From an uncultured Fibrobacter sp. (GTDB taxonomy: Bacteria; Fibrobacterota; Fibrobacteria; Fibrobacterales; Fibrobacteraceae): DNA of 64,000 nucleotides. How positions within the stretch are numbered: position 1 is the first letter of the stretch; each line of letters starts with the position of its first letter. Both the position numbers and the translations under genes were made by a program. This document shows, one piece after another, positions 1-8,082 of the stretch. Location of the stretch: assembly GCA_934691725.1 (NCBI GenBank), contig CAKUTF010000005.1:41182-105181 (forward strand), written 5' to 3'. Below the pieces are notes generated by a model. The model searched no databases and was not told where the DNA came from. It saw only the letters and a list, made by a program, of their open reading frames with translations.

Positions 1-393
1 AACTGGATCGATGACAGCGACCTGCAATATGCTTTGCAGCATCCAAATCTGAACGAATGGTTTCCCGTCATGGGTAATCCCGTCGTCACCGAATACAGCG
101 GCGACACGATTTACTTTATCTACAATTACCATCCGGCCCTGTTCGCCACCGTAAAGAACGGCGTCGAATACAAGCCAAGCAATAATGACCGGGTAAACGG
201 AGCCTGGGGAGAGCGAAACGAATTCCTGGCGATGCTCATCAAGGACAACAAGCTCGTCGGCATTGAACGGATGGAAAAGTACAACAAGGTGCAGGACAAC
301 CGCACCGCCGAAACAAAAACGACCAACTGGCTAATTGTCGCTGTCATCGGCGTTGCAGCGACGCTCTCCGCCCTTGTCCTGTTGAATAACTGA
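1..393 (+). CDS. Partial C-tail-anchored hypothetical protein
   Basis: The frame is open from the first base, so the gene starts upstream of the window; 130 codons are visible. A TTG codon at base 34 could be read as a start, but nothing favours it. The visible part is a soluble polar region ending in one hydrophobic segment of about 18 residues and a short LLNN tail, so the protein is probably anchored by its C-terminus. The 166-residue lipoprotein at 2742 ends in a similar way. The next gene begins 13 bases after the stop, so the two are likely co-transcribed. No family was recognised. Confidence 0.7.
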   Translation, partial: NWIDDSDLQYALQHPNLNEWFPVMGNPVVTEYSGDTIYFIYNYHPALFATVKNGVEYKPSNNDRVNGAWGERNEFLAMLIKDNKLVGIERMEKYNKVQDNRTAETKTTNWLIVAVIGVAATLSALVLLNN

Positions 394-406
394 CCAAAGG
401 TTTTTT

Positions 407-1885
407 ATGAAACTCGTCTTTTTCGGAATTTTTCTTTTTGCCGCATCGCTTTTTGCAAACGAGATGTGCGCCTCTCTCTGCAAGCCCTGCGCGGAAAACC
501 CAGCGGATTCTACCTGCAATCGTATCGACTCGATCTGCCATTGCAACGCCATGCTCGACAGCATCAGGCAGGCAGAAAATTCAAGGGAACAGTTCTACTC
601 GCAGGCAACGGCAAAGCTCGCCCAGAACATCCAGGACAGCTGCAACACGGAATTTTGCGCCTTTCAAATCGCATTTTCGGGCGATACGCTAAGCCGTTTT
701 CAAAAGGCAAAGATTCCCGTTTCCAAAAAGAGGTTAAAGTTCTACAAAACCAGTCCAGCAGATTCTTCAAGATCAAAGGATTCGACAGGTTCAGAATCGC
801 TTTTGGCGTTGAGCGACGATTGCAAGAATTTCTGCGCTTTCTGCCCTGCCGAAAAATCCGCCGACAGCAACTGCATCCGCATCGAAAAGATTTGCGGCTG
901 CGCCGCATTTGCCGAGAAAGAACTTCGCATCGCCGAAAAAGCCAAGGCTGACAGCGTTCAAAAGTTCCAGGACTTTGTCAAGCGCAACGAACAATTAAAA
1001 GCGACGGCAGACTCCATCTATTCGTATTCCACAGAAGTACAGGCGAACTCGTTTTTCGTCACGCTCCGCAAGGAGGATTTTTTCCTTATCGACATTCGTG
1101 TGGCAAAAGAAAAAACTCCAGACACAACCAAGAGCAACGCCATCATTTTCGTTCCGCAAGATACCACGGCAAAGCTTGGCGATTCGCTCAGCGTTTTGCC
1201 CAACAAGGGAATCGACAAGAACGAAAATCCCGTTCCGGTAACGGCAAACAACACGCAAGATCATTGGCGAATGCTTTACCTTGGGCTTTCGCTACATGTC
1301 GGGCAGATTTTTGACAATGGTCTCGCCGGAAAAGACGTTTCGCGCAACGGGAGCATCGCGGCAGGACTTGGCGTCTTCATCCGCACCTATTTTTACAAAT
1401 ACGGTTCGTTCCAAATGGGAGCGAATGCGGTCTATCAGTATGCGGATTACGACTTGTTGCACATCGGTCGTTACAGCGGAAACTTTTTCGATGCAGGAAT
1501 CCAGTACCACAACCTGATTGCGGAATTTCCTCTGGAGTTCCGCTTCGGGTTCCCGACACTGAAGGGATTTTGCCCGTTCTTCAGCTACACATTCAACATC
1601 CGCAAACCGATTTACGCCTGGTACAACTGGTATGTCGAAGGCTATACCGATTCATACGGGTACTATGGAAGATACGGCGACGGCTGGGACAGCTGGGATT
1701 CCAGCCCATACGAGGCAAAGGATTTTGAATTTACGGGATACTTCGGATTCGGCATAGAAATCTTCCGCCACGTTTCCCTGGAATTCCAAAAGCTGCTGCA
1801 CTCGCTCAGCACATACGCAGACGACACCACGGAACCTTATGACACCGACGATACGTGGCAAATAAAACTCGATATCGCGTTCTAG
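407..1885 (+). CDS. Exported cysteine-rich protein with C-terminal barrel-like region
   Basis: 492 residues. It has an N-terminal signal peptide (basic MK, then a hydrophobic core ending near LFA-N at residue 18). The mature N-terminus carries two copies of one cysteine module: Cys21-25-28-37-44-46 and Cys139-143-146-155-162-164. The spacing CX3CX2CX8CX6CXC is identical in both, with similar residues between. The second half, from about residue 285, is rich in alternating aromatic and polar strands (many Tyr and Gly) and ends in KLDIAF, as expected of an outer-membrane beta-barrel with a terminal Phe. The likely location is the outer membrane with a periplasmic disulphide-bonded N-terminal region. 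It is co-oriented with three neighbouring small exported proteins. No family was recognised. Confidence 0.75.
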   Translation: MKLVFFGIFLFAASLFANEMCASLCKPCAENPADSTCNRIDSICHCNAMLDSIRQAENSREQFYSQATAKLAQNIQDSCNTEFCAFQIAFSGDTLSRFQKAKIPVSKKRLKFYKTSPADSSRSKDSTGSESLLALSDDCKNFCAFCPAEKSADSNCIRIEKICGCAAFAEKELRIAEKAKADSVQKFQDFVKRNEQLKATADSIYSYSTEVQANSFFVTLRKEDFFLIDIRVAKEKTPDTTKSNAIIFVPQDTTAKLGDSLSVLPNKGIDKNENPVPVTANNTQDHWRMLYLGLSLHVGQIFDNGLAGKDVSRNGSIAAGLGVFIRTYFYKYGSFQMGANAVYQYADYDLLHIGRYSGNFFDAGIQYHNLIAEFPLEFRFGFPTLKGFCPFFSYTFNIRKPIYAWYNWYVEGYTDSYGYYGRYGDGWDSWDSSPYEAKDFEFTGYFGFGIEIFRHVSLEFQKLLHSLSTYADDTTEPYDTDDTWQIKLDIAF

Positions 1886-1898
1886 TGGAGATTTCTTT

Positions 1899-2711
1899 AT
1901 GTACAAAAAATTTGCAAAACTTTCGCTATTCGCCGTCCTCGCCATTTTCGCCATCGGCTGCAGCGACGAGAATGCCTTCTCTGCTGTCGAAGACAAAATT
2001 GACGATGAAATTTCCCACCAGGAATGGGAAATGTCCTACGATCAAAGGCAAAGCAGCTCATCTGCAAACGAAGAAGCCGCTTGCTTTTACGGCACATCCA
2101 CGCATACGGATTCCTGGTGCTGCAAGAATTACGGCTACCAGTGCTATAAAAGCAGCTCCTCGACAAGCGAAGCGAATGCCTGCTATTACGGGACTTCGAC
2201 ACACTCCGATTATTGGTGCTGTTCCAATTACGGATATCGGTGCAACAGTTATTCCAGCTCCAGCTATTATTATTACTACTCCAGTTCTAGCGAGAGCTAT
2301 TACACAGAAACGGCAAAAAATCTGAAATTTACGCTTACCTATTACAAACAGCGGGTGAAATTTGACGAAAGCAGCCTTACCGACGGCGACCCGGAAATTT
2401 CGTTCAAGCTCAAGTTTGTAAACATCACGGGCGACACGACGACAAAATACACCGGACTTTTGCTCGACCTGTCCAATCAAGGCTCCTGGTCGGGGGCGAA
2501 ATCAGCAACGTTCGCCGTACCCGCCAACACGGAAAAAATTTACGTATGCCCCAGCGTTATCGACGAAGACGCATTTTTCGATGACGATTATAGCTCGGGC
2601 TATTGCTACATCAAAAGCTATATCGGCTACCTGAGCAATTATACGACCGTGGAGCAGTCCGATTACGAAAGCAGCAAGTACTACCTCGAGTGGGAATGGT
2701 ATCTGTACTAG
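1899..2711 (+). CDS. Lipoprotein with two Cys/Tyr-rich repeats and Ser linkers
   Basis: 270 residues. A lipobox (FAIG-C21) follows a 20-residue signal sequence. Two near-identical modules follow, with cysteines at 62, 74, 75, 82 and at 95, 107, 108, 115 (same spacing). Each contains YGTSTH and a WCC...NYGY core, and runs of Ser or Ser/Tyr separate them. The C-terminal 130 residues are beta-rich, with an acidic and Tyr-rich end. Ser-rich linkers after the lipid anchor are common in Fibrobacter surface lipoproteins. The gene starts 13 bases after the preceding stop. The function is unknown; a surface-exposed, disulphide-stabilised adhesion or binding module is one possibility (inference). Confidence 0.75.
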   Translation: MYKKFAKLSLFAVLAIFAIGCSDENAFSAVEDKIDDEISHQEWEMSYDQRQSSSSANEEAACFYGTSTHTDSWCCKNYGYQCYKSSSSTSEANACYYGTSTHSDYWCCSNYGYRCNSYSSSSYYYYYSSSSESYYTETAKNLKFTLTYYKQRVKFDESSLTDGDPEISFKLKFVNITGDTTTKYTGLLLDLSNQGSWSGAKSATFAVPANTEKIYVCPSVIDEDAFFDDDYSSGYCYIKSYIGYLSNYTTVEQSDYESSKYYLEWEWYLY

Positions 2712-2741
2712 AAATTACGCAACAACACAACAGGAAACAAC

Positions 2742-3242
2742 ATGAACAAATTTACCGCAATCCTCAGCCTTTTCTTCTTGCTTTTCCTTTCCAGCTGCGC
2801 GATGACCCGCACGGATTACGGCGAACGCGATGTCACCTACCAGAACCGCACGAACATCGTGGGCTACGGAGCGGAACGCGCGAAAATCATCGGCCCGGTC
2901 ATCTGGCAGGACCAAAGCAAATGTTCCAAGATTTCGTTCCTGCAGTTCGCTGTTTCCCAGAACCCGAAAATAGACGACATGATAAACATCGTGACCGAGG
3001 AATACAAGAACAACACGACAAATTCCGTCTATTGCAAATACTCGGGCCTTGCCGTGAGCTACGAATCGCTCTCCGTCGAAGAAGCCGCCGAATGGAAAGA
3101 CATCGGGGATTCGGCAATTTTTAAAGCCGACAAGGACAAGGAGAAAACGCAAACAATTGAACCGTCGAAAACACCTGTCGTTGTAGCCATATTCGCAACG
3201 ATTGCGGCAACGGTGATGACGATACTGTTCGTGACGAATTAG
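2742..3242 (+). CDS. Small lipoprotein with C-terminal membrane segment
   Basis: 166 residues. The signal sequence ends in a lipobox (LSS-C19), followed by a short soluble domain and a second hydrophobic stretch of about 20 residues at the extreme C-terminus (VVVAIFATIAATVMTILF). A lipid anchor at one end and a transmembrane-like helix at the other is unusual, and could bridge membranes or form a hairpin. The C-terminal layout resembles the partial protein at the left edge, which suggests distant paralogy. It is the last gene of the left-hand + strand run; the AT-rich ATPase gene follows after 43 bases. No family was recognised. Confidence 0.7.
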   Translation: MNKFTAILSLFFLLFLSSCAMTRTDYGERDVTYQNRTNIVGYGAERAKIIGPVIWQDQSKCSKISFLQFAVSQNPKIDDMINIVTEEYKNNTTNSVYCKYSGLAVSYESLSVEEAAEWKDIGDSAIFKADKDKEKTQTIEPSKTPVVVAIFATIAATVMTILFVTN

Positions 3243-3285
3243 GGAAAACTTTATAAAGCACAAACTTTCTAAAAAAGGAAAAACT

Positions 3286-4932
3286 ATGACATTAAAAGAA
3301 CAAACAACAGAATTAATCTCTAAAATTTCCTCGGGACTTCTTGAAAGAGAGGAAACCGTTGCCCTTACGTTGCTCACCGTATTGTCAGGGCAATCCGTTT
3401 TCCTTTATGGCCCTCCCGGTACAGCCAAAAGCCTTATCGCCCGCCGGATCAGCCTGGCTTTCAAAAATTCCAAATATTTCGAATATTTGATGAATCGTTT
3501 CAGCACCCCGGAAGAAGTCTTTGGACCTGTCAGCATCAAGGAACTCAAGGAAGATAGATATATCCGCAAACCAAAAGGTTACTTGCCCGAAGCCGACATC
3601 GCATTTCTTGACGAAATCTGGAAAAGCAGTCCGGCGATTTTAAACACCTTGCTCACAATTATCAATGAAAGAAAATTTCGCAACGGAGATCAAGTTTTAG
3701 ACGTCCCCTTAAAAGGAATCATCGCAGCAAGCAATGAAATTCCGCAAAAAAATCAAGGACTTGAAGCTCTATATGACCGCTTCATCATGCGACTTTCTGT
3801 CCTCCCGATGACAGAGAGAAACCATTTTGAATCCCTGCTAAAAGAAGCTCCCACAAATGCGTTCATTGCCATAGAAGAATCATTAAAATTCGATACAGAA
3901 AAATGGAAAGAATCCTTGGAAATGATAAATATTGTGACAATTTCCAAGGAATCATTGAACATCATCCATTCCATTCGTGTAAAAATTGATGAATGGAACA
4001 AAAACCAAAGCGATGCATCACAGACGATTTATATCTCGGATAGACGCTGGCAAAAAATGTCGCGTATCCTGAAAATGGCCGCCTATCTTTGCGACCGAGA
4101 TGTCGTTAAACCGGTCGATACACTCATCTTGAAAAATTGCCTTTGGACAGAAATTGAAAATAAGGACGCCCTGTCAAAAATCGTAGAAGATTCCGTAAGA
4201 GAATTTTGTCTCTTTGATTCTGAAAAATTCAACATGTGGACTGATGATTTAAACAATCTCAAAAGAGAAATTGAAGAAACTTTCTTCTACGATAGCGATG
4301 TCTATGATGGCTATGACAGTAGTATCTATAGCGATATTAAAGAAATCAATGGTAATAAATATTTTAAAGTGGAACTTGAAATTCCTTATCTGACAAGGGA
4401 AAATTATGAGGACATCATTTCAAATGAAAAAATAGAAGCTTACCTACCAACTAATCAAATTTTAAAGAAAGGCGACTTCTCTGCACTGGATAGTTCCTAT
4501 GAGGTATTCGATTTCTATAACGACCCATCCAACAAAGTGGATTCTTCTACAGGAATTACTTGTAATTTCAATGGGACAACAACCTGTACGATTTCTTATA
4601 AGTACAAAGATCATTACTCAAGGAACTTAGAAAAAACTCAAAAAATCGCCTTCAAGCCGTCCTACAAAAAGGGTGATTGCAAAAAAGTTGCTCATCAAAT
4701 CAAAATAATGTACAAAAAATTAATTGAAGAGCTTTTTAACAAATATAATCTTCTCTCCGCAGAAATCAATCAATTCTACGCAACCGCAAAGCAGGAAAAT
4801 GAAACACCTTTCGTGAACGAGAGGGATCAAATGATTGTTACGGCAGCTATCGCAGAATTCCAAAAGACGATGAATGTGGAAAAACTGAATGCAGAACAGC
4901 TGCGCGATAAGTTAGATAAACACATCGATTAA
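3286..4932 (+). CDS. ravA: RavA/MoxR-type AAA+ ATPase
   Basis: 548 residues. The N-terminal 300 residues are a MoxR-family AAA+ module: Walker A GPPGTAKS at 42-49, Walker B FLDE at 107-110, sensor AASNE at 147-151 and an Arg finger candidate at R165 (YDRF). The conserved DEIWKSSPAILNTLL helix is typical of RavA. Residues about 345-465 form a beta-rich acidic insert, where E. coli RavA carries its LARA domain, followed by a helical C-terminus. RavA acts with the VWA protein ViaA as a chaperone-like pair on membrane or respiratory enzymes. The next gene, 11 bases downstream, ends in a ViaA-like VWA domain. Base composition is visibly AT-richer than the flanks. A strong RBS (AAAAGGAAAAACT) precedes the ATG. 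Confidence 0.85.
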   Translation: MTLKEQTTELISKISSGLLEREETVALTLLTVLSGQSVFLYGPPGTAKSLIARRISLAFKNSKYFEYLMNRFSTPEEVFGPVSIKELKEDRYIRKPKGYLPEADIAFLDEIWKSSPAILNTLLTIINERKFRNGDQVLDVPLKGIIAASNEIPQKNQGLEALYDRFIMRLSVLPMTERNHFESLLKEAPTNAFIAIEESLKFDTEKWKESLEMINIVTISKESLNIIHSIRVKIDEWNKNQSDASQTIYISDRRWQKMSRILKMAAYLCDRDVVKPVDTLILKNCLWTEIENKDALSKIVEDSVREFCLFDSEKFNMWTDDLNNLKREIEETFFYDSDVYDGYDSSIYSDIKEINGNKYFKVELEIPYLTRENYEDIISNEKIEAYLPTNQILKKGDFSALDSSYEVFDFYNDPSNKVDSSTGITCNFNGTTTCTISYKYKDHYSRNLEKTQKIAFKPSYKKGDCKKVAHQIKIMYKKLIEELFNKYNLLSAEINQFYATAKQENETPFVNERDQMIVTAAIAEFQKTMNVEKLNAEQLRDKLDKHID

Positions 4933-4943
4933 AGGCGACAGAC

Positions 4944-6770
4944 ATGGCAAAGTTTACAGGCGCACCTTATTCGCTCTATTCCGAGTTGAACGTTTCGGAA
5001 AGTTCAACCCATTCCGAAATCAAGTCGGCCTATTTGACATTGGCAAAGCAATTCCATCCCGATAAAAACGGAGGGGACGATACACGTTTCAAGGAAATTC
5101 AACATGCCTACGAAATTCTTTCCGACAGCGAACAAAAAAGACTTTATGATGAATATTCACAAAATGAAATCAATAAAATAGCGGAGCAGGAAATTATCCG
5201 GCAAAACAAGGAAAAGCGTTCCGCTATTTACAGAGTAAAGAATCCTCGAAATATCGCAAAAAACATCTCCGAATGGATTTCGCAAAACTGGAAAGCCAAA
5301 TTCAAGGATATCTGGTCCAAAAGCATCGACGATTCCCTTTCAGAAGAAACCTCCCAAGCGACAAACGATTTGGCAAAAAAGTTTTCCTCAACGCCATTTG
5401 AAGAAATCCATCAAAATCTGGTCAAGGCGGAAAGACTTTCCAAGTTTGGCGAAATCAATCCGAAAAGCATCCAAGAAATTCTTAACCAGTTGACGATATC
5501 AATTCCCGGAACGGATACTTCTTTTTGGGAATCAAAAGTAAATACGCTTCTTTCGACAGATACGAAAAAGATAAAACCCCTAAAAAAAACAAAAGCAAAG
5601 GATATCGTTCAACAAGAACCAACAAACAAAAAACAACAAGAACTTGAAAGCATCTATCAACATATTCTTGAATTTTGGAGATGCAAGTATGAAGAAATGC
5701 TTTTACAATGGATGATTTCTGAAATCGAATTCGCCAAACAAAAAATTTACAGCAAGTATCAAAAGTTGCTAAATAATCTTCGACAAATTAAAAGAACGCT
5801 TGGGAATTTTCCTAATTTGGGATGGGACCTAGGATTGGGCAACCTCACCCAACAGGATTTACAGGAAGTCTTAAAATGGGGGAAATTCTTCCAAGACAAT
5901 CCTAAAATCCAAGAACTTTGCGAAACATTAGGTCATTTAAATCAAGAAGCATCCCGACAGGAAAAGGAAAAAATTTTTCTGACTTATCGCTATAAACAGA
6001 CAAAAATTGACTGCAATTCAAAAGAAGAAATCACCGGAATAACATTTGGAAAAAATATAGAGGACGCCTTGCCTCAGGAACTAGCACTACTCTCCAATCC
6101 AGAAACCGCAATACTCTTTGACTTAAAATTCATCGAAAACCGATTAATGTGTTTCGAAAAACAAGGCTATATTTCCGAGCAAAAAGAAGAAATCAAAGAA
6201 GAAGAACGAAATGTTAAAAAGAAAGACAAAAAAGGTCCTATCATTGTTTGTGTGGATACAAGCGGTTCAATGGCAGGAACTCCAGAATGCATGGCAAAAG
6301 CTATTACTTTGTGTGTGGCTTCCATCGCATCCAAACAAAACCGAGATTGCTACCTAATCAACTTCAGCACAACAATCGAAACCTTTGATTTTAAACCGCC
6401 CAAAGGAATCAAAGATCTTATCGTATTTTTAAAAAGCAGTTTTCACGGTGGAACCGACGTGATGCCAGCTATTGAAGAAGGTTTAAAAATGATGCAAGAA
6501 TGTTCCTATAAAAAAGCAGATTTACTTGTCATTTCTGATTTCATTTTCCCAATGAACGACGTACAAACTCTAAACAAAATTAAAAAGCAACGCCAAAACG
6601 ATAACTACTTTTATGCGCTTTCCATTATGGACTTCAACGACTACGGCTTTAATTATTATAAGGAACAAAACCAGAAAGTATTTGACGAAGCATGGGTGTA
6701 TTCGCCATCCAACGGGAATATTCGGCAACTGTATTCGAGTATTTCAAAAATTGGAACGGAAAATTCTTAA
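4944..6770 (+). CDS. J-domain/VWA fusion protein (ViaA-like partner of RavA)
   Basis: 608 residues. Residues about 8-71 are a complete DnaJ J-domain, with HPD at 38-40 and the RLYDEY end of helix IV. No Gly/Phe or zinc-finger region follows, so it is a class C J-protein. The middle (80-420) is charged, helical and coiled-coil prone, as in ViaA. The C-terminus (about 433-600) is a von Willebrand A domain with an intact MIDAS: DTSGS at 438-442 and GGTD at 502-505. Standalone ViaA has no J-domain. The fusion suggests that the RavA-ViaA pair here recruits an Hsp70 directly (inference). It is co-oriented with, and 11 bases downstream of, the RavA-type ATPase, and equally AT-rich. Confidence 0.85.
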   Translation: MAKFTGAPYSLYSELNVSESSTHSEIKSAYLTLAKQFHPDKNGGDDTRFKEIQHAYEILSDSEQKRLYDEYSQNEINKIAEQEIIRQNKEKRSAIYRVKNPRNIAKNISEWISQNWKAKFKDIWSKSIDDSLSEETSQATNDLAKKFSSTPFEEIHQNLVKAERLSKFGEINPKSIQEILNQLTISIPGTDTSFWESKVNTLLSTDTKKIKPLKKTKAKDIVQQEPTNKKQQELESIYQHILEFWRCKYEEMLLQWMISEIEFAKQKIYSKYQKLLNNLRQIKRTLGNFPNLGWDLGLGNLTQQDLQEVLKWGKFFQDNPKIQELCETLGHLNQEASRQEKEKIFLTYRYKQTKIDCNSKEEITGITFGKNIEDALPQELALLSNPETAILFDLKFIENRLMCFEKQGYISEQKEEIKEEERNVKKKDKKGPIIVCVDTSGSMAGTPECMAKAITLCVASIASKQNRDCYLINFSTTIETFDFKPPKGIKDLIVFLKSSFHGGTDVMPAIEEGLKMMQECSYKKADLLVISDFIFPMNDVQTLNKIKKQRQNDNYFYALSIMDFNDYGFNYYKEQNQKVFDEAWVYSPSNGNIRQLYSSISKIGTENS

Positions 6771-6788
6771 GTTTCCTACACCAACCAT

Positions 6789-7997
6789 TCATTCCAAAAG
6801 CCACTGGATCAAATTCCTGTGAATAATTCCGTTTTGCGAAAAATCGAAACGGTCCAAAGACAAAACATATTTTGGAAAATTGTCGGGAATCAAAGCATAG
6901 GCCCCAAATTCCCTTTTTACCGTTTCTTCGCTAGAGAGTAGATAACAGACCTGGAAATATTCCGTCCCCTTTTCATTCCGGGCGCAAAAATCAACCTCCT
7001 GTTTGGCTGTTTTCCCAATCGTTACGGAGTAACCTCGTCGCAAAAGTTCAACATAGACAATGTTTTCAAGAACCTGACCAATGTCCTTTTGATTTTTCAA
7101 GAACAGACTTTGACGTAGTCCATGATCGGAAATATAAATTTTTTCCTGCGAAGAAAGAATTTCCTTGCCAACAAGATTTTGACGCGGAACAAGATGCAAA
7201 AGGCAGGCTTCCCGAGCATATTCCAGATAATTATAAACTGTTTCTGTTGAAACGGAACGCCTTTCATTCTTCAAAAATTTAATCAAACGCAAAGCCGAAA
7301 ATGTATTCCCGATATTTTCGATAAAATAGGCAAGCAACAATTTTAAAAGCGAAATGTCACGAACTTTGTATCGATCGGAAATATCCTTCAAGATAATGGA
7401 ATTGAAGATGTCGTCCAGGTATTGCTTTCTTTGTGATTCGCTCAAAGCAAAGTTATACAGGAACGGATAACCACCGGCATCAATATAAAACTCAAACGCC
7501 TTTTCCGGGGAAATCCCCTTTTTTAATTTTCCAACAGCTTCATAACTTTCCTTGAAACTGAACGGGTAGATTTTGATTTCTACATAACGTCCGGCTAGAT
7601 AGGTAGCGAGTTCACCGGAAAGAAGCTTTGCGTTGGAACCCGTGATGTAAATATCGCAATTCAAATCGATTAGAAACGAATTGACCAATTTTTCCCACCC
7701 GACTAGTTCCTGGATTTCATCGAGAAAAAGGTAAATTCTTTTTCGTTTCACTTTTTTCCGGATCGCCTTGACAGTGGACATGACATTTTCAAGAGTGCGA
7801 ACCCGTTCATCGGCAAATGATTCAAAATTCAAGGAAAGGATCTGTTCCTTGCCAACGCCATTTTCCAAGATTAAATTTCGAATCTGTTCCAACAAAACAG
7901 ACTTGCCGGAGCGACGAATTCCGGTAATCACTTTCACAACCGGCGTATCAACAAACGCCCGAACTTTATCCAGATAGACGGTTCGAATTATGTTCAT
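6789..7997 (-). CDS. AAA_14/DUF4143 family ATPase
   Basis: 402 residues. The N-terminal P-loop is GIRRSGKS at 26-33, with the Walker B LFLDEIQE near residue 113. This is followed by the winged-helix/DUF4143 C-terminal half typical of this family, with a PD-(D/E)XK-like end (EVDFCARNEKGTEYFQ). These ATPases are common as single genes in anaerobic bacteria. Their cellular role is not settled, although roles in DNA metabolism or defence have been suggested. The gene is convergent with the RavA/J-VWA pair and ends 18 bases from it. It is separated from murD by 85 bases and is probably its own transcription unit. Confidence 0.85.
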   Translation of the reverse strand: MNIIRTVYLDKVRAFVDTPVVKVITGIRRSGKSVLLEQIRNLILENGVGKEQILSLNFESFADERVRTLENVMSTVKAIRKKVKRKRIYLFLDEIQELVGWEKLVNSFLIDLNCDIYITGSNAKLLSGELATYLAGRYVEIKIYPFSFKESYEAVGKLKKGISPEKAFEFYIDAGGYPFLYNFALSESQRKQYLDDIFNSIILKDISDRYKVRDISLLKLLLAYFIENIGNTFSALRLIKFLKNERRSVSTETVYNYLEYAREACLLHLVPRQNLVGKEILSSQEKIYISDHGLRQSLFLKNQKDIGQVLENIVYVELLRRGYSVTIGKTAKQEVDFCARNEKGTEYFQVCYLLSSEETVKREFGAYALIPDNFPKYVLSLDRFDFSQNGIIHRNLIQWLLE

Positions 7998-8082
7998 ATA
8001 GGCAAATATATTTCTCTATGGCGAAAAATTCAAGCACTTTACTTAAATTCTTTCGTTATAAAGAAAAGATTTCCTCTCTACT

